Below, piece after piece: positions 21,994 to 32,689 of a DNA stretch of 64,000 nucleotides (its first letter is position 1; the number at the start of each line of letters is the position of its first letter). The notes under the pieces were generated by a model. It did no database searches. It was given only the letters and a program-made list of their open reading frames with translations, and was not told where the DNA came from. The stretch is taken from NCBI GenBank assembly GCA_949825065.1, contig OX463859.1, positions 10,937,606-11,001,605 of the forward strand, read 5' to 3'. Source of the stretch: Odontocerum albicorne. Taxonomy: Eukaryota; Arthropoda; Insecta; Trichoptera; Odontoceridae. Position numbers and translations under genes: made by a program.

Positions 21994-23268
21994 TAGGTCC
22001 TTACATATGAAATTGGCGTTTTGTTTGGGAGGAACATAAAGTTGATTTTTTTTTAATATAATATATTTATTTAATCAAAGTATGTACCATTGCTATCTAT
22101 GCACTTTTGCCATCTCATAGGTAGTTCATCGATCCCTTTACTAAAAAAACCATTCGGACGGGAATCAATAAAATCTTTGAAGTCGGTTTGGACTGCCCCA
22201 TCGGAGTTGAATTTTTTCCCTTGCAAGAAGTTATCCAAATTTCGAAAAAAATAGTAATCTATTGGGGCAAGGTCCGGAGAGTACGGTGGATGTCTTAGAC
22301 ATTCCAATTGAAGCTCTTCTAATTTGGTAGCCGTCTGTTGTGCAGTGTGTGGTCTAGCGTTATCATGAAGCAGCAGTGGCCTAGAGCGATTAACCAGCCT
22401 CGGTTGTTTAGCAGCTAGCTTTTCCATTATGGTTTGCAGTTGCTGACAATAGACATCTGCCGTAATCGTCTGGCCAGATTTAAGAAAGCTGTAGTGAACG
22501 ACACCAGCACTAGTCCACCAAACGCTCACAAGTAACTTTTTTGGAGTCAATTTTCGCTTGGGGCATGGTTTGGCTGGTTCGGCAGGGTTCAGCCATTGCG
22601 ATGAGCGCTTCCGATTATCATACAGGATCCACTTTTCATCACAGGTAATGATTCGATTCAAAATCCCTTCATTATTGTGCCGGTTGAGTAATGCAACGCA
22701 GCAGTCAACGCGCGTTTGTTGATTTGCTTCACTCAATTCGTGAGGTACCCACCTTTCAAGCTTTTTCACCTTCCCAATTTGCTTCAAGTGGATTAAAACA
22801 GTTTTATCACTAACACCGCAGCCTGCAGCTAACTCGGACCTGGTTTGCGATGGATCCGCTTCCACAATAGCCTTCAATTCTTCATTATCAACTTTCTCCA
22901 CGGGGCTTGTTCTGCAGGTCGAAATTTCCAGAACGAAAACGTTGGAACCAAAAACGCACTGTGTTTTCTTTTGCGGCACCGTCGCCATACACATCATTAA
23001 TCCTTCGAGCCGTTTCTGCAGCACTGGTGCCACGGTGGAACTCGTACTCGTAAATAACGCGATATTTCAAGTTTTCCATTTTGTAAACTGAGTGACGCAA
23101 AGAAAAAAAACAATTGAGGAAAACACAAATGAATTATAATTTTAGAAACACAAATACTTGAGTAAATAGCTGTATAAATTTTAATTTGGAATTCCTAACC
23201 AAAGAGAAGATATTTGAGATCAAAGTTGCCAGTACGGCAAAACGCCAATTTCATATGTAAGGACCTAA
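21994..23268 (-). mobile_element. Complete mariner (Tc1/mariner) element
   Basis: Perfect 31-bp terminal inverted repeats (21994-22024 and 23238-23268; ends TTAGGTCCTTACATATGAAA) flanked by TA on both sides (21992-21993, 23269-23270). Length 1275 bp is typical for mariner. The ends are intact, so the copy is relatively young, but the gene inside is broken. Confidence 0.96.
22071..23079 (-). pseudogene. Mariner transposase, frameshifted
   Basis: First frame 23079-22888 starts MENLKYRVIYEYEFHRGTSA, the helix-turn-helix region, and ends after FDLQNKPRG. The second frame (from V-D-N-E-E-L near 22893) continues to the stop at 22071. It has WVPHEL, then catalytic Asp in TCDEKW, HDNARPH and, exactly 34 residues later, in SPDLAPID. 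All three catalytic residues of the D,D34D triad are kept. A small deletion at the linker after the N-terminal domain removed a few codons and shifted frame. The sequence resembles the cecropia/mellifera mariner group. Transposase cuts and pastes the element at TA. Confidence 0.95.
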
Positions 23269-23399
23269 TATTTGGATTGAATTAATGTCAGAATGATACG
23301 CGATATAAAATATACATTTTAACGGGTAGATTTATATAATAATAGTATATTTGAGAGATAAACTTTTTCTAGTTAATAATATGTGTAATAAATCTATCA

Positions 23400-23600
23400 A
23401 TTATTTGCTGTTAAAGACCACACACAATTAATTTGGCAAAGCAAATTAACAATGAATCATTAATTCCCAGTCTCCGTATCCCATATGCCCAACCCGCGCA
23501 ACCCGCCAGGCCGCAGCGCCGCAGTGCCGGCTCGGGCACACTCCCAAACGGGTGATTTACACCAATTTTGATTAATAGTCAACATATGTTACCTAATACG
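23400..23600. promoter_or_regulatory. CpG- and homeodomain-motif-rich island (candidate regulatory)
   Basis: ACACACAATTAATTTGGCAA and CATTAATTCCC (TAATT cores) are followed at 23490-23555 by a strikingly GC- and CpG-rich stretch (AACCCGCGCAACCCGCCAGG CCGCAGCGCCGCAGTGCCGG). Surroundings are AT-rich. No open frame or repeat match. Function is inference. Confidence 0.3.
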
Positions 23601-23791
23601 AAAAAAGTTGCAGAACCACTGTGTGGTGTGAAAGTTTATCTTCTCTCTAAAAAATATTTTTGTCTAAATCTTATTTTTATCAAATGCTGTTCTGCTTTCT
23701 TCTTGGTTAATTCTTCATGACGATTGTGATGTTTCCTATCCATATGCTCAACTTTGCTCACGATGATGTTTACACCTATTCATATGTTGAG

Positions 23792-24022
23792 GGTCATGTA
23801 CTTAGAGGAGCAAAGTACGAATTACTGCACCTGATTATTCAAGGCAAAATAGAAGCCCGAAGATGTGTTGGCAGGAGACAAATCTCCTGGTTCCGCAATA
23901 TACATGATTGGACTGGCATGAGGGGCGTTGGAGATTTTTTTCGGACTGCCGGGGACAAAGATGTCTACTCTCAGGTGATATTCAACGTTGGGGGGACCTG
24001 ACATGACACTGGAAAGAAGAAG
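23792..24022 (+). pseudogene. LINE-B 3' fragment with 10-bp target duplication
   Basis: GHVLRGAKYELLHLIIQGKI EARRCVGRRQISWFRNIHDW, ending in a GAAAGAAGAAG tail. Flanked by ATATGTTGAG at 23782-23791 and 24023-24032. A very short, 231-bp insertion. Confidence 0.85.
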
Positions 24023-24229
24023 ATATGTTGAGACTCTCAAAGTGCTGTTTCCACAGAGAACCCTGTTGCGATCCCGACTTCCATCGGAATTGTGATCTTC
24101 CTCTGTGTCGTCCCTCCATACTGTCCATTAATTAGCACGAGTTTTTTTTCTCAAATTCTCCTCTACTCTACGTATTAAATGGTCAAAGAATACAGCACCG
24201 TCAAGTATTGAAAGATTCAACCATAACAT

Positions 24230-24438
24230 ATTGTACTGTATTACATTTTCGTTAAATTTAGAACAGTTTGGCGGAATTATTGCAATGTGGCAATCTCTTC
24301 CAACCAACCAGAAAGATGTCAAAGAGACATAAAGGGAAAACCTGACTGGACCCTTTTTTGAAATAATCGGGTTCCAACGGAAATCGAACCCTCTGGTCGG
24401 AAAATAGTTATCTTACCAACTAGGCCACTGAAATCACC
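24230..24438 (-). mobile_element. SINE-1 copy
   Basis: Minus strand GATTTCAGTGGCCTAGTTGG TAAGATAACTA, GGTTCGATTTCCGTTGGAAC, CAGTCAGGTTTTCCC, GGTTGGTTGGAAGAGATTGC CACATTG and AACGAAAATGTAATACAGTA. Confidence 0.82.
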
Positions 24439-24597
24439 CATATTAACTAGGTAGATATTTTTGATGAGGAAATAACATTTAGACTTTCAGTGACATATTG
24501 TATTTTTACCCTTTTCTTTGGAAAAAGGGTAAGTTTAGGAATATATTGATTAAATATTTGAGGATTGTAAATTAATATCTGATATTGCGTCATTATA

Positions 24598-25080
24598 TGC
24601 CGAAAGAAGAGCATGCATTAGAGTGCACGGTACCTTGACTGAATGGTTTAACATTACAAAAGGGGTATATCACCCTGGTTGTTTAATATGTAAATAGATT
24701 CATATATGAAGAAACTACAAAGGTCATTGGATGGCATATAAATATCTAATGGGAAGGTATGCAGTTGGTTGTATAATGATGACATGGCAGTGCCAGCAGA
24801 GAATGATGACGATTTACAGAATTTGATAAGTAGATTGTATGAAAGATGGGAAGAGAAAGATCTGAGAATTTATTCTATTGCAAAATTCAAAGTCAGAGTG
24901 ATAGAAAAGAGTGCTAAGGAAAGTAAATAAGAGTGAATAATGATATATTATATCAATTTAAAAATTTCTGATATTTAAGAAGTATTTTCTCAGATGATGG
25001 AAAAGCTAAGAGAGATATTGAAGATGAATGGAAAAGCTACGAGAGTTATATGAAAAACTACGAGAAAAGAATACAGATTT
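24598..25080 (+). pseudogene. LINE-C reverse transcriptase fragment
   Basis: LYNDDMAVPAENDDDLQNLI then SRLYERWEEKDLRIYSIAK is RT motif C and following; YADD has become YNDD. Upstream VHGTLTEWFN...GCLICK recalls the preceding RT motif. Several stops. Confidence 0.68.
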
Positions 25081-25189
25081 GTTTACATAAGGGGAGGCTA
25101 GATTAAATTTGCTTAAGTAAAGCGATGTGAAGTTAGGTTTGTTTAAGTAAAGTGAGGTTAGATAATTTTTGACACTTTCATGTGAATAC

Positions 25190-25430
25190 ATTTGGCGGAT
25201 TTCTTGCTTTTGTAAGTCTTTCCCTATTCATTATTTCAATATGGCTTAGCCATCTAAAGATTATTTTTCTTAATTATATTTATAACATATGTCTCTAACA
25301 AATAATTATCGTTTCTTCGATCATTTCTAACCCAACCATGCATTATTATACCAGATAGTTTACGCAATGCACGGATTTCTATTACGTTTATTCTGCATTT
25401 GTAAGTTCTAGTTTCTCATGCATATATAAA
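25190..25430 (-). pseudogene. LINE-C C-terminal fragment, opposite strand
   Basis: Minus-strand frames recall the MRALRKL...GIM-WVRNDRRN...W(L/F)SHI-MN tail of LINE-C. The two LINE-C pieces at 24.6-25.4 kb are therefore in inverted orientation. Confidence 0.45.
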
Positions 25431-25452
25431 GATACCAGAAGGCATTGAACTG

Positions 25453-26047
25453 TTGAATGTTAGAAATAGACGCCAAATTCACATACTGTCTCTATTGTAT
25501 AATATCCTTAACTGTCCCGCCGCACTCTCTTATCTCGCCGAAAATTTTCAGCGTCTTTCCAATCACGGATTAGCGCTACGCTCAAACAGAGATTGTTTAT
25601 TGGCCTTTCCAGTTCACCGCTCTTCTTTCTTTACGTCGTCCTTTACTGTCCATGCAGTGAGACTCTGGAATCAGTTACAAACCAATATAAGACTCGCTCC
25701 GTCCTTGGCATGCTTTAAGAAGCGACTGAAAAAACTCATTTCTAGTCAGTAAAATAACGTGTTTCATTCCTGATTTTTCTTTTCCTTTCCTCTCCACCAT
25801 CCTTTCCTTTCCTTTTGATTGATGATATCTCACTTTATATGAAAAATAATGTTCGGGTGATTGTCCGTCTTTGTGGGGTTTGTGGGCATGTTCTCACGTA
25901 TATGTTTATGGATTTCGTGGGGATGGATAGTCATTTGAATGATTTATGCAACCACGTAACTTGCTTAATTTACTTTTGTCTGGTTGGTTGGAAGAGATTG
26001 CCGCCTGGCAATAAGCCCGCCAGATTGTATTGCAATAAAAGTGTTAA
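25453..26047 (+). pseudogene. CR1/jockey-like LINE 3' end (C-terminus and 3' UTR)
   Basis: 25453-25752 encodes RRQIHILSLLYNILNCPAAL then YLAENFQRLSNHGLALRSNR, ending AVRLWNQLQTNIRLAPSLAC FKKRLKKLI. The R-x-x-x-L-x-L-L-Y-x-I-L and A-x-x-LWN...IR...FK signature is the C-terminus of CR1/jockey-type LINE RT proteins. The 3' UTR (25756-26030) ends GTTAAATAAATAAATAAA. Its last 60 bases match the SINE-1 tail. Other copies: 58563-59187 (-) and 38071-38545 (-). Confidence 0.85.
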
Positions 26048-26099
26048 ATAAATAAATAAAGAAAGATGAGCACCAGCACACCACTATAAGATATAATTT

Positions 26100-26770
26100 T
26101 TAAAGATTCTGCGATTGATTTATTGTCAAATATAAAAGCGCTATTGTCCTTGTTCTCTGCAGCAACATGCTATTCAATACAATTCTTTAGGTTCACCTTT
26201 TACATTATCGTTCACATGTAACATATATTGCAATTGATCGAAGAATCATCATTTTCGAGAACCAAAACTTGAATGACTTATTTTTTCCTAAAACGGCGAT
26301 AACCTAATTCGCTCTATGTTCGAGTACTTGATATGTCTTAAAACGATTTATCCATTTTTGAAATTGGCTGTTTTTATTTATTTATCTTGTCAAATTTGAA
26401 TCTGAAACTCTTTTTTATTTTTTTTATATCTATTCGAATTCAAAATTCAACCTGTGCTTATTTATCGATTCACACATAAAATTGAACTTTTGACTTCTTT
26501 ATTTATTATCTATTCAAGAAATTTTCGATTTTAAATTAAACCGTTTTAATTCTGTATCAATTTAAACCTGAGCTTGAATCTTTTTACTTGTTTACCGATT
26601 AAAATTTGAATTTGAACCTTTGACTCATTTATCTATTCATGAAATTGTTTTTTTTTACCTTTTTTATTCAAAATTTAACCTTTTTGACATATTTATGCAA
26701 TGTAAACTTTTCATTTTTTTTTCGAACTGGAAATCGAACCCTTTTACTTGTATCGATTATGATTCTGTAA
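26100..26770. repeat. AT-rich interval with a diverged tandem repeat of about 60 bp
   Basis: From about 26370 the motif TTATTTATC(T/G)ATTC...AAATTGAA(C/T)CTTTTGAC recurs roughly every 55-65 bases for six or so copies, heavily diverged. Confidence 0.45.
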
Positions 26771-26774
26771 CTCT

Positions 26775-27150
26775 ACTGCCTGGATAACACTGGGTGTTCC
26801 TCGAATTAAGTCCTCCTCAATGCAAGACTCCTGCACTGCAGCAAGTGTCACGTGGACTTCTCCTCACCGCTAATACCGAGAGTCGATCCATTAAGTAACA
26901 TTTTCCATATTAACATGTTCTTGATCTCCTAATTCCTGTTCAGTGCTTGTTAATATATTTTCAGTTCAGAGCCAGGTGGTAAAGTCTCTACAGGCAAACC
27001 CCATCCCCTGAGGCCCGCTATTCTTCCCCACTCGTTCATCCTTACGATAGTAGGTGGTTGTTTCAGAGTTTTAGTGGCTTTAATGAAACAGTGCCTGAAT
27101 TTCAAGGAGGGCTTAAGACTTCCAATTAATTATCTGATTCGACTAAACGG
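26775..27150. promoter_or_regulatory. Complex single-copy-looking interval (candidate regulatory)
   Basis: Higher complexity than its flanks and no match to window repeats. Contains TGTCACGTGGAC (E-box CACGTG), CTTCCAATTAATTATCTGATT (homeodomain cores) and TTTAATGAAACAGTG. No long open frame. Regulatory role is a guess from composition. Confidence 0.25.
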
Positions 27151-27289
27151 TTTTCAGATTATTTTAAATCCATGAAACCGTATAAATAAATCAATATAAT
27201 TTTAAGGAGAAACATTTAATTTCTTATATATGTTGTCATTTCTCTTTTTAAATTGATATTTCCATGGTTAATTCGCTTTTGTTATAAAT

Positions 27290-27400
27290 ATAGGAATAGG
27301 TTCTTGGCGGCCTCGGGATTTGAAAGCGCAACCTTTAGTAATTTTTCAAGGTTCGATTCCCAGTGGATTCAAATAATTTGAACTCTCTATTTCCCAGGAA
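27290..27400 (+). mobile_element. Diverged SINE-1 head
   Basis: TTCTTGGCGGCCTCGGGATT...GGTTCGATTCCCAGTGGATT CAAATAATT matches the SINE-1 B box and following region; the A box is decayed and the body is missing. Confidence 0.45.
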
Positions 27401-28104
27401 TTAGTTTTTTTGCATTTTTGGGCAATTAGAACAGACGATATACTAATTGGCTTATATTTTTATGCAAATTTGTTCATTTCACATAAATCTAACTCCGGAC
27501 TCAATGACGTTGACAGTAAACTGTCTAATAGTTATCTTGAGAGCTATGGCCAAACGCTGCATCAAAATATTGCAAAAATAATGTAGTTAAAACAATATTT
27601 TTTTTAAATGTCATAACTGAATAAAAATTACCGGTTTTCGGTTGTTTAGAAATTGCTGAAATAACCGGTTAACTGATTTTGGTTTATGCCGGTTTATAAG
27701 CCCCAGGTAGAGCGCTGTTTTTTTTTAAATATGAGTGTAAGGAATAATAAAATAAAAGATACAGATCAATGTTAAATTGCACATTTTATTAATACCATTT
27801 TACAATATGTTTTCTACGATTTAAAAATTATCACGAGCTATTAACTTTCTGAAAACTCACTAGAGAAGCACAGAAGAGAACTAAAACATATCAATGTCTA
27901 CAATTAGATGCAATGAAGTCTTTAAAATAATTTGTACATCAATAAATTAGAAATACTAAATTTAGATAGGTAGGTCATTGTTTTTTTTACAAATGGGTGA
28001 AATTTTTATGAAAAATAAAATTTCTACATTTTCAGTTACATCATTCTTATACATTTTGTAAACAAAACAAATTAAATAAACAATAATATATTGAAAAAGA
28101 TTAA

Positions 28105-28360
28105 ATGACGTCGTGGCCCAGTGATGATCATTCTTAACCAAGCGACCCGGGTTTGATTTCAGTCAATTTTACTTCGACTGATCGATAAGCAATATGATTG
28201 TCAGCCTTACAGAAAATGAAAGACGTTCAATCGTTCATTGATTTTATTGTGTGCAAACTTTTGTATTAAATACACAATTTTGACAGATCAAACCCAAAGT
28301 TTCGATGGCAAGAATATCAATATTCCATAGTGATCGGCATGTTTAATCTGCTGCAAATTT
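28105..28360 (+). mobile_element. SINE-3 copy (tRNA-like)
   Basis: CGTGGCCCAGTGATGATCAT, AACCAAGCGACCCGGGTTTG ATTTC has A-box-like and B-box-like parts. Its body (GACAGATCAAACCCAAAG, CCATAGTGATCGGCATG) is shared with 30240-30350. Confidence 0.5.
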
Positions 28361-28469
28361 TATTTTTGAAAAAAAAACTGGCTATTTTAGTTATTAAATA
28401 GCAATGTAAAAATTTGTAATAAGAAGGTACAGAAAAACGTAAATTTAGATTCAATATAATCAAGGAGTA

Positions 28470-28565
28470 AAACCTGTCCGAAAGTGAATGCAACAGGATT
28501 CAAACTTGGAGTCCATTTGCTTAGCGTGAATGTTAACCATTGACTAAAAGGTATTTTTCAACTTA
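28470..28565 (-). mobile_element. SINE-3 head fragment
   Basis: Minus strand GTCAATGGTTAACATTCACG CTAAGCAAATGGACTCCAAG TTTGAATCC, a decayed tRNA-like head similar to 19165-19262. Confidence 0.45.
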
Positions 28566-28669
28566 GTCATCGTCTCATTAGCTAATTTACATACAATATG
28601 GAGCGCTTTTGGATTAAACTGAGGCACAAAATAGAACTATAAAATTTTTCCACATTATTTTTATGACGA

Positions 28670-29470
28670 TAAGATATGCCGATGATACTGTCCTCTTGGC
28701 TGATAACATCGCATATCTTCAAGACCATCTTGTTAACATTTACGATGCAGGGGAAGAATTAGGCCTTAATATAAATATCAAAAAGACAAAATGGATGGCA
28801 CTTGGCAGGGCAGATTACTCCGCTATGACATTGCGGCTTGGGAGTGAACTGTTGGAGAGGGTGGAGCAATTCAAGTACCTGGGCAGTATGATTACTTCAT
28901 CTGTCGACCCAGATATGGAGGTGAAGTGCAGGATTGAAGCAGTTCATTAAAAATAGTTCAAAATGAGATCAATATTCTGCAATGATAAATTGAATCTGAA
29001 ACTAAGGCAGATAATGTTGAAGTGCTATGTTTGGTCTGTTTTGTTGTATGGCTCGGAAACATGGACGCTGAAGGTTCATACTATGAATCGGTTGGAAGCG
29101 TTCGAGATGTAGTTGCACAGGAGAATACTTCGTATACCGTGGACTGACATGATCACCAATTCGGAGGTCTTGAGGAGAGCTAATTGCCGTAGACAGCTAC
29201 TGACAGATATTAAGGTCCGCAAGATATCCTATCTGGGTCACATTTTACGTGGGGAGAAGTACGAAATCCTCCAGTTGATACTTATGGGCAAGATCGAGGG
29301 GCAGCGTGGTCCTGGTATAAGGCAAACAGATTGGCTGCGCAATATAAGAAACTGGGCGGGGATGGGGCGTGTGGATGACCTGTTCCGGATTGCGCAAGAT
29401 AGAGAAGCCTTTGCCAGAGTGATTGCCAACGTCGGAGGGGATCTGATAGGGCACGACAAGAAGAAGAAGA
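28670..29470 (+). pseudogene. LINE-B (RTE-like) fragment with RT motif and 12-13-bp target duplication
   Basis: Starts inside the reverse transcriptase: IRYADDTVLLADNIAYLQDH, keeping the catalytic YADD box, then LGLNINIKKTKWM and FKYLGSMITSS. After a frame break comes LLYGSETWTLKVHTMNRLEA, one stop, then RRILRIPWTDMITNSEVLRR, YLGHILRGEKYEILQLILMG and DWLRNIRNWAG, ending in an AAGAAGAAGA tail. Flanked by TTTTTATGACGA at 28658-28669 and 29471-29482 (plus a shared A). It is the longest LINE piece in the window and was 5'-truncated at insertion. Confidence 0.9.
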
Positions 29471-29712
29471 TTTTTATGACGAAAAAACTTCTCAGTCAAA
29501 TAAATGATTGAATATTAGATTTTGAAAATGTGATTGCTTTTTATATAGTATTTTTAAATTATCAAAGGTTTTTTTTATCAAGAAATCAAACGCAATCCTC
29601 ATCTCTATAGTAAATATATTGACAAAGTTAATTGAATGAAGTATTCAAATTATTTTAATTCGTTGTTACAATTTGAATTTGGATTGTTAAATAAATAAAA
29701 GATGAATTTATA

Positions 29713-29910
29713 CATTATTTATAGTTAAGGTATTAACACTGGAGGTTTAAAGACATTGTTATGTGTTTAGTCAAATACTATTTATTCCACTTTATAGTGG
29801 AATAAATAGTGTTAGTACTACATAAACAATTTATATTAAGTGGAATAAACAGTGTTTGAATAAATAATTTATAGTAAGTGGAATAAACAGTGTTTGAATA
29901 AACAAATAAC
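29713..29910. mobile_element. PLE terminal pieces in inverted and direct arrangement
   Basis: TTTATAGTTAAGGTATTAAC leads into ACTATTTATTCCAC (29777-29790), a 6-base loop, and its exact complement GTGGAATAAATAGT (29797-29810). Then two more direct copies of AAGTGGAATAAACAGTGTTT GAATAAA follow (29837-29900). Confidence 0.7.
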
Positions 29911-30710
29911 AAATAATATTTTTTTATTGTATATTTATTCGTTTTGTTTATAAAATTTTCAGGATATTTTCCTTAACTCATAGGTACATCTAATAAATAA
30001 AAATTAAATGATTATCAACCTTTAATGACTAAATAAATATTCCCTTCGCATTTAAGGATCAACATTTAAAAAAAAAATTTAAAGTTTTTAAAGAATGATT
30101 TACTATTCAAATGAATGTTAACATTTTTTTCTTTTGTACGTCGTAAAGAGAAAGGCCCTCGAATCCCTCGTGATCGAGAATGATTGTCAACCATCCCGCG
30201 AATGGACGACACCTGTACGTGTGTTGTTTTATTGTATGTAAGCTGCATTGCACTTCAACAAGCACACAATCTTGATAGATCAAAGCGTAAGTTCCATAGC
30301 AATGAGGTTAAAGCTGCAAAACGATCGGTAGGTTTGAAAATTGAACGTTGTAAAATAAAAAGTTGGTTCCCAATCCTTAATGTTAGGTTTCACGATGATT
30401 ATAAATAAATTAAAAGTATAGAAGTATGATACATAATTTTTTTTATCAGAAGTCCGGTTTTGTAAAGCATTTTCGTAAAAATAGTAGAATAATATATGAT
30501 ATAAATTAGAAATATATAATTTTATAAATTTTATCAGAAGTCAGGTTTTGTAAAGCATTTTTAATAGGGCTTGGATGTTTTTGTTTTATAAATTTTAAAA
30601 TATAAAGAACTAATGATTGCAATATATTTTTAAACTGTCATTAATTAGATTTTAATTTATTTACATCAGTTTTGTCGAAAGAAATTTGTATATGAATATT
30701 TTGCATTGTT
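29911..30710. other. AT-rich interval with a SINE-3-like body and a short duplication
   Basis: 30120-30350 is a diverged relative of 28190-28340 (TTGATAGATCAAAGCGTAAG, CATAGCAATGAGG). TTATCAGAAGTCCGGTTTTG TAAAGCATTTT at 30446-30476 is repeated with one change at 30532-30562. No exon. Confidence 0.4.
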
Positions 30711-30711
30711 T

Positions 30712-30902
30712 TAGACCTTTGTTATGTACAGTACAAGATGATGAGTTTATTGCCATGTAGCGATCTCTTTCAACTGACTAGAAATATGTTTAAGAATCCT
30801 TAAGTGAAATCTAGACTAAACCATTTTTTTTTAATGTTTGCAACAGGAATCGAACCAACAACCCTCGGGTTACATTGAAATATGGCTTACCAACTGAAAT
30901 GA
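30712..30902 (-). mobile_element. SINE-1 copy, diverged
   Basis: Minus strand: GGTTCGATTCCTGTTGCAAA (B box), TAGTCTAGATTTCACTTAAG, TTGAAAGAGATCGCTACATG GCAATAAA and TTGTACTGTACATAACAAAG. The A-box end is decayed. Confidence 0.75.
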
Positions 30903-31399
30903 GTTTTTTCCTGTATGATTGATTTTTCTTTTATATTCAGTCGTTAATTGAGTTTTTAAATCAAATAAAGAAGAAATATTTTTAAATATTCAAATAATTG
31001 AAATCAAAAGAAAAAGGTTGATAACCATTTAGTTTTCTTTACTTTTTAGGTGATCATTTGATTATTAACAGTATTTTTTTAAATTTACATATTTATGTTA
31101 TAAATCGATATTTTACACACTTCACAAAACATTGCAATAATCACAGTTAAAAAATTGGAAAAATAAATTGTTCAAAATAAATACAAGTGTATATGATTAA
31201 AGTTGTTACTTGGGATAGAGATAAAATGTTTTATTTTTTAGTTTTCGTTTATTTTATTTATTAAACAAATCTTAATGTTTTGGTACTTATAGATGTCAAT
31301 TAAAAATAACTTCGTTTCTCTCCTTTTATCAAAGACATCAGTCGACGAGACATCAAATTATACATGGGAAAGTCTGAGTAATAAGACAGCAACACTTCT

Positions 31400-31594
31400 T
31401 CTTTCTATTACATTTTTGTTCTGTACAGTACAATCAGGAGGGCTTATTGAATTTTGTTAATATTTTACAACCAATCAGATACATGTTAAAGAAGCCTTAA
31501 GTGAAAATCAGACAAAAAAAAATTTAATAAAAAAATGAATATCAAAGGGAATCGAACCCACCACCCCCTGTTAATTAGGCCACAGAGATCGTTT
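31400..31594 (-). mobile_element. SINE-1 copy
   Basis: Minus strand: GATCTCTGTGGCCTAATTAA then GGTTCGATTCCCTTTGATAT, GTCTGATTTTCACTTAAGGC, GATTGGTTGTAAAATATT and GATTGTACTGTACAGAACAA. The region between A and B boxes is shortened. Confidence 0.75.
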
Positions 31595-31689
31595 TTATAA
31601 TGATGTCATTTATCTTACTTTGATTCACTAAACGTCGACATTTTAAAAATGTTGAATTTTTTTTGTTTTTTAAATTCTTATAAGTACAT

Positions 31690-31800
31690 TTTCATTGTTT
31701 ATAACACAATTTGGCAGGTTTATTGCTATAAAGGAAATCGCTTCTAACCAACCAGTACGAAAAACGAACAAAGGCATAAAACAATTTATTTTAAATACTA
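31690..31800 (-). mobile_element. SINE-1 tail fragment
   Basis: ATAACACAATTTGGCAGGTT TATTGCTATAAAGGAAATCG and CTTCTAACCAACCAGTACG match the tail; the head is missing. Confidence 0.6.
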
Positions 31801-32304
31801 CCTTTAAGGTTGTATGTAATCTATCGATTGAAATACAATAGGAATACAAAAAAAATACGATTTTTGGATTTTTTTAAAAATAGTAATGAAAAGATTTTTC
31901 GAGGATTTATAATCATTGGTATCGATGATATTTAATTTTTTTTTGTTCATTATCTTAATATTAAAAAAAAACTATTTATAGTACATGAAGAACTAACATT
32001 AATTCGATAAAAATTTGAGTCACTAATAATACGAACAATTAATTACACTAAAGAATAAATAATCACAATAATAATATTATTATTATAAAAAATATTTACA
32101 ATTATTTTCGACTTATTGCGAATTCACTTAGAACTACTCAGGAACTCGAGGACTGTTTATCAATTTTTGAATATCTATAGATGCATTTGTTTTCTATAGA
32201 TTCATTTGTTTTCTTTTTTTTTTGCAAAACATTAAGTTTTTATTTTTATTTTACTGTCAACATTTCTATTTTTGCGAGAAAAATCACATTTAATAATATT
32301 GTAT

Positions 32305-32514
32305 TTTATTACACTTTCGTTGCATATAGTACAATCTGGAGGGGTTATTGTCATGTGGCGATCGCTTCCAACCAACTAGAAAGATGTTAAAGTGGTATTT
32401 AGTGAAAACCAATCTGGAATATTTAAAAAAAAATTGGGTTCCAGTGGGATTTGAATCCGCAACCTCCAGATTGGGAGACAGACGTCTTATCAACTAGGCC
32501 ACGGAGGTCGTCTT
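32305..32514 (-). mobile_element. SINE-1 copy, near full length
   Basis: Minus strand: GACGACCTCCGTGGCCTAGT TGATAAGACGTCTGTC, GGTTGCGGATTCAAATCCCA CTGGAACCC, CCAGATTGGTTTTCACTAAA, AGTTGGTTGGAAGCGATCGC CACATGACAATAACCCCTCC and ATGCAACGAAAGTGTAATA. The adjacent open frames on both strands are SINE by-products. Confidence 0.88.
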
Positions 32515-32689
32515 ATGTGTAAAAACATATGCTTTACTTTACAAATTATCATTACCAATGGTTGAAAAAAATTAGTTCTTAAATCGATTTTTGAACTGAA
32601 TGAAATTTAAAAATGGTTTATATTTATAGAAAAAAAATGATAAAATAACTTTGAATAATTTCTTCTCTCTCTTTCTGACTTCCTTTTTG

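Noticed and set aside
22071..23079. Functional mariner transposase gene
   Set aside because: The reading frame shifts after the N-terminal domain and the downstream Met start would lack the DNA-binding region.
25815..26051. 78-codon protein gene
   Set aside because: Lies in the 3' UTR of the CR1/jockey-like LINE and is repeated in the other copies.
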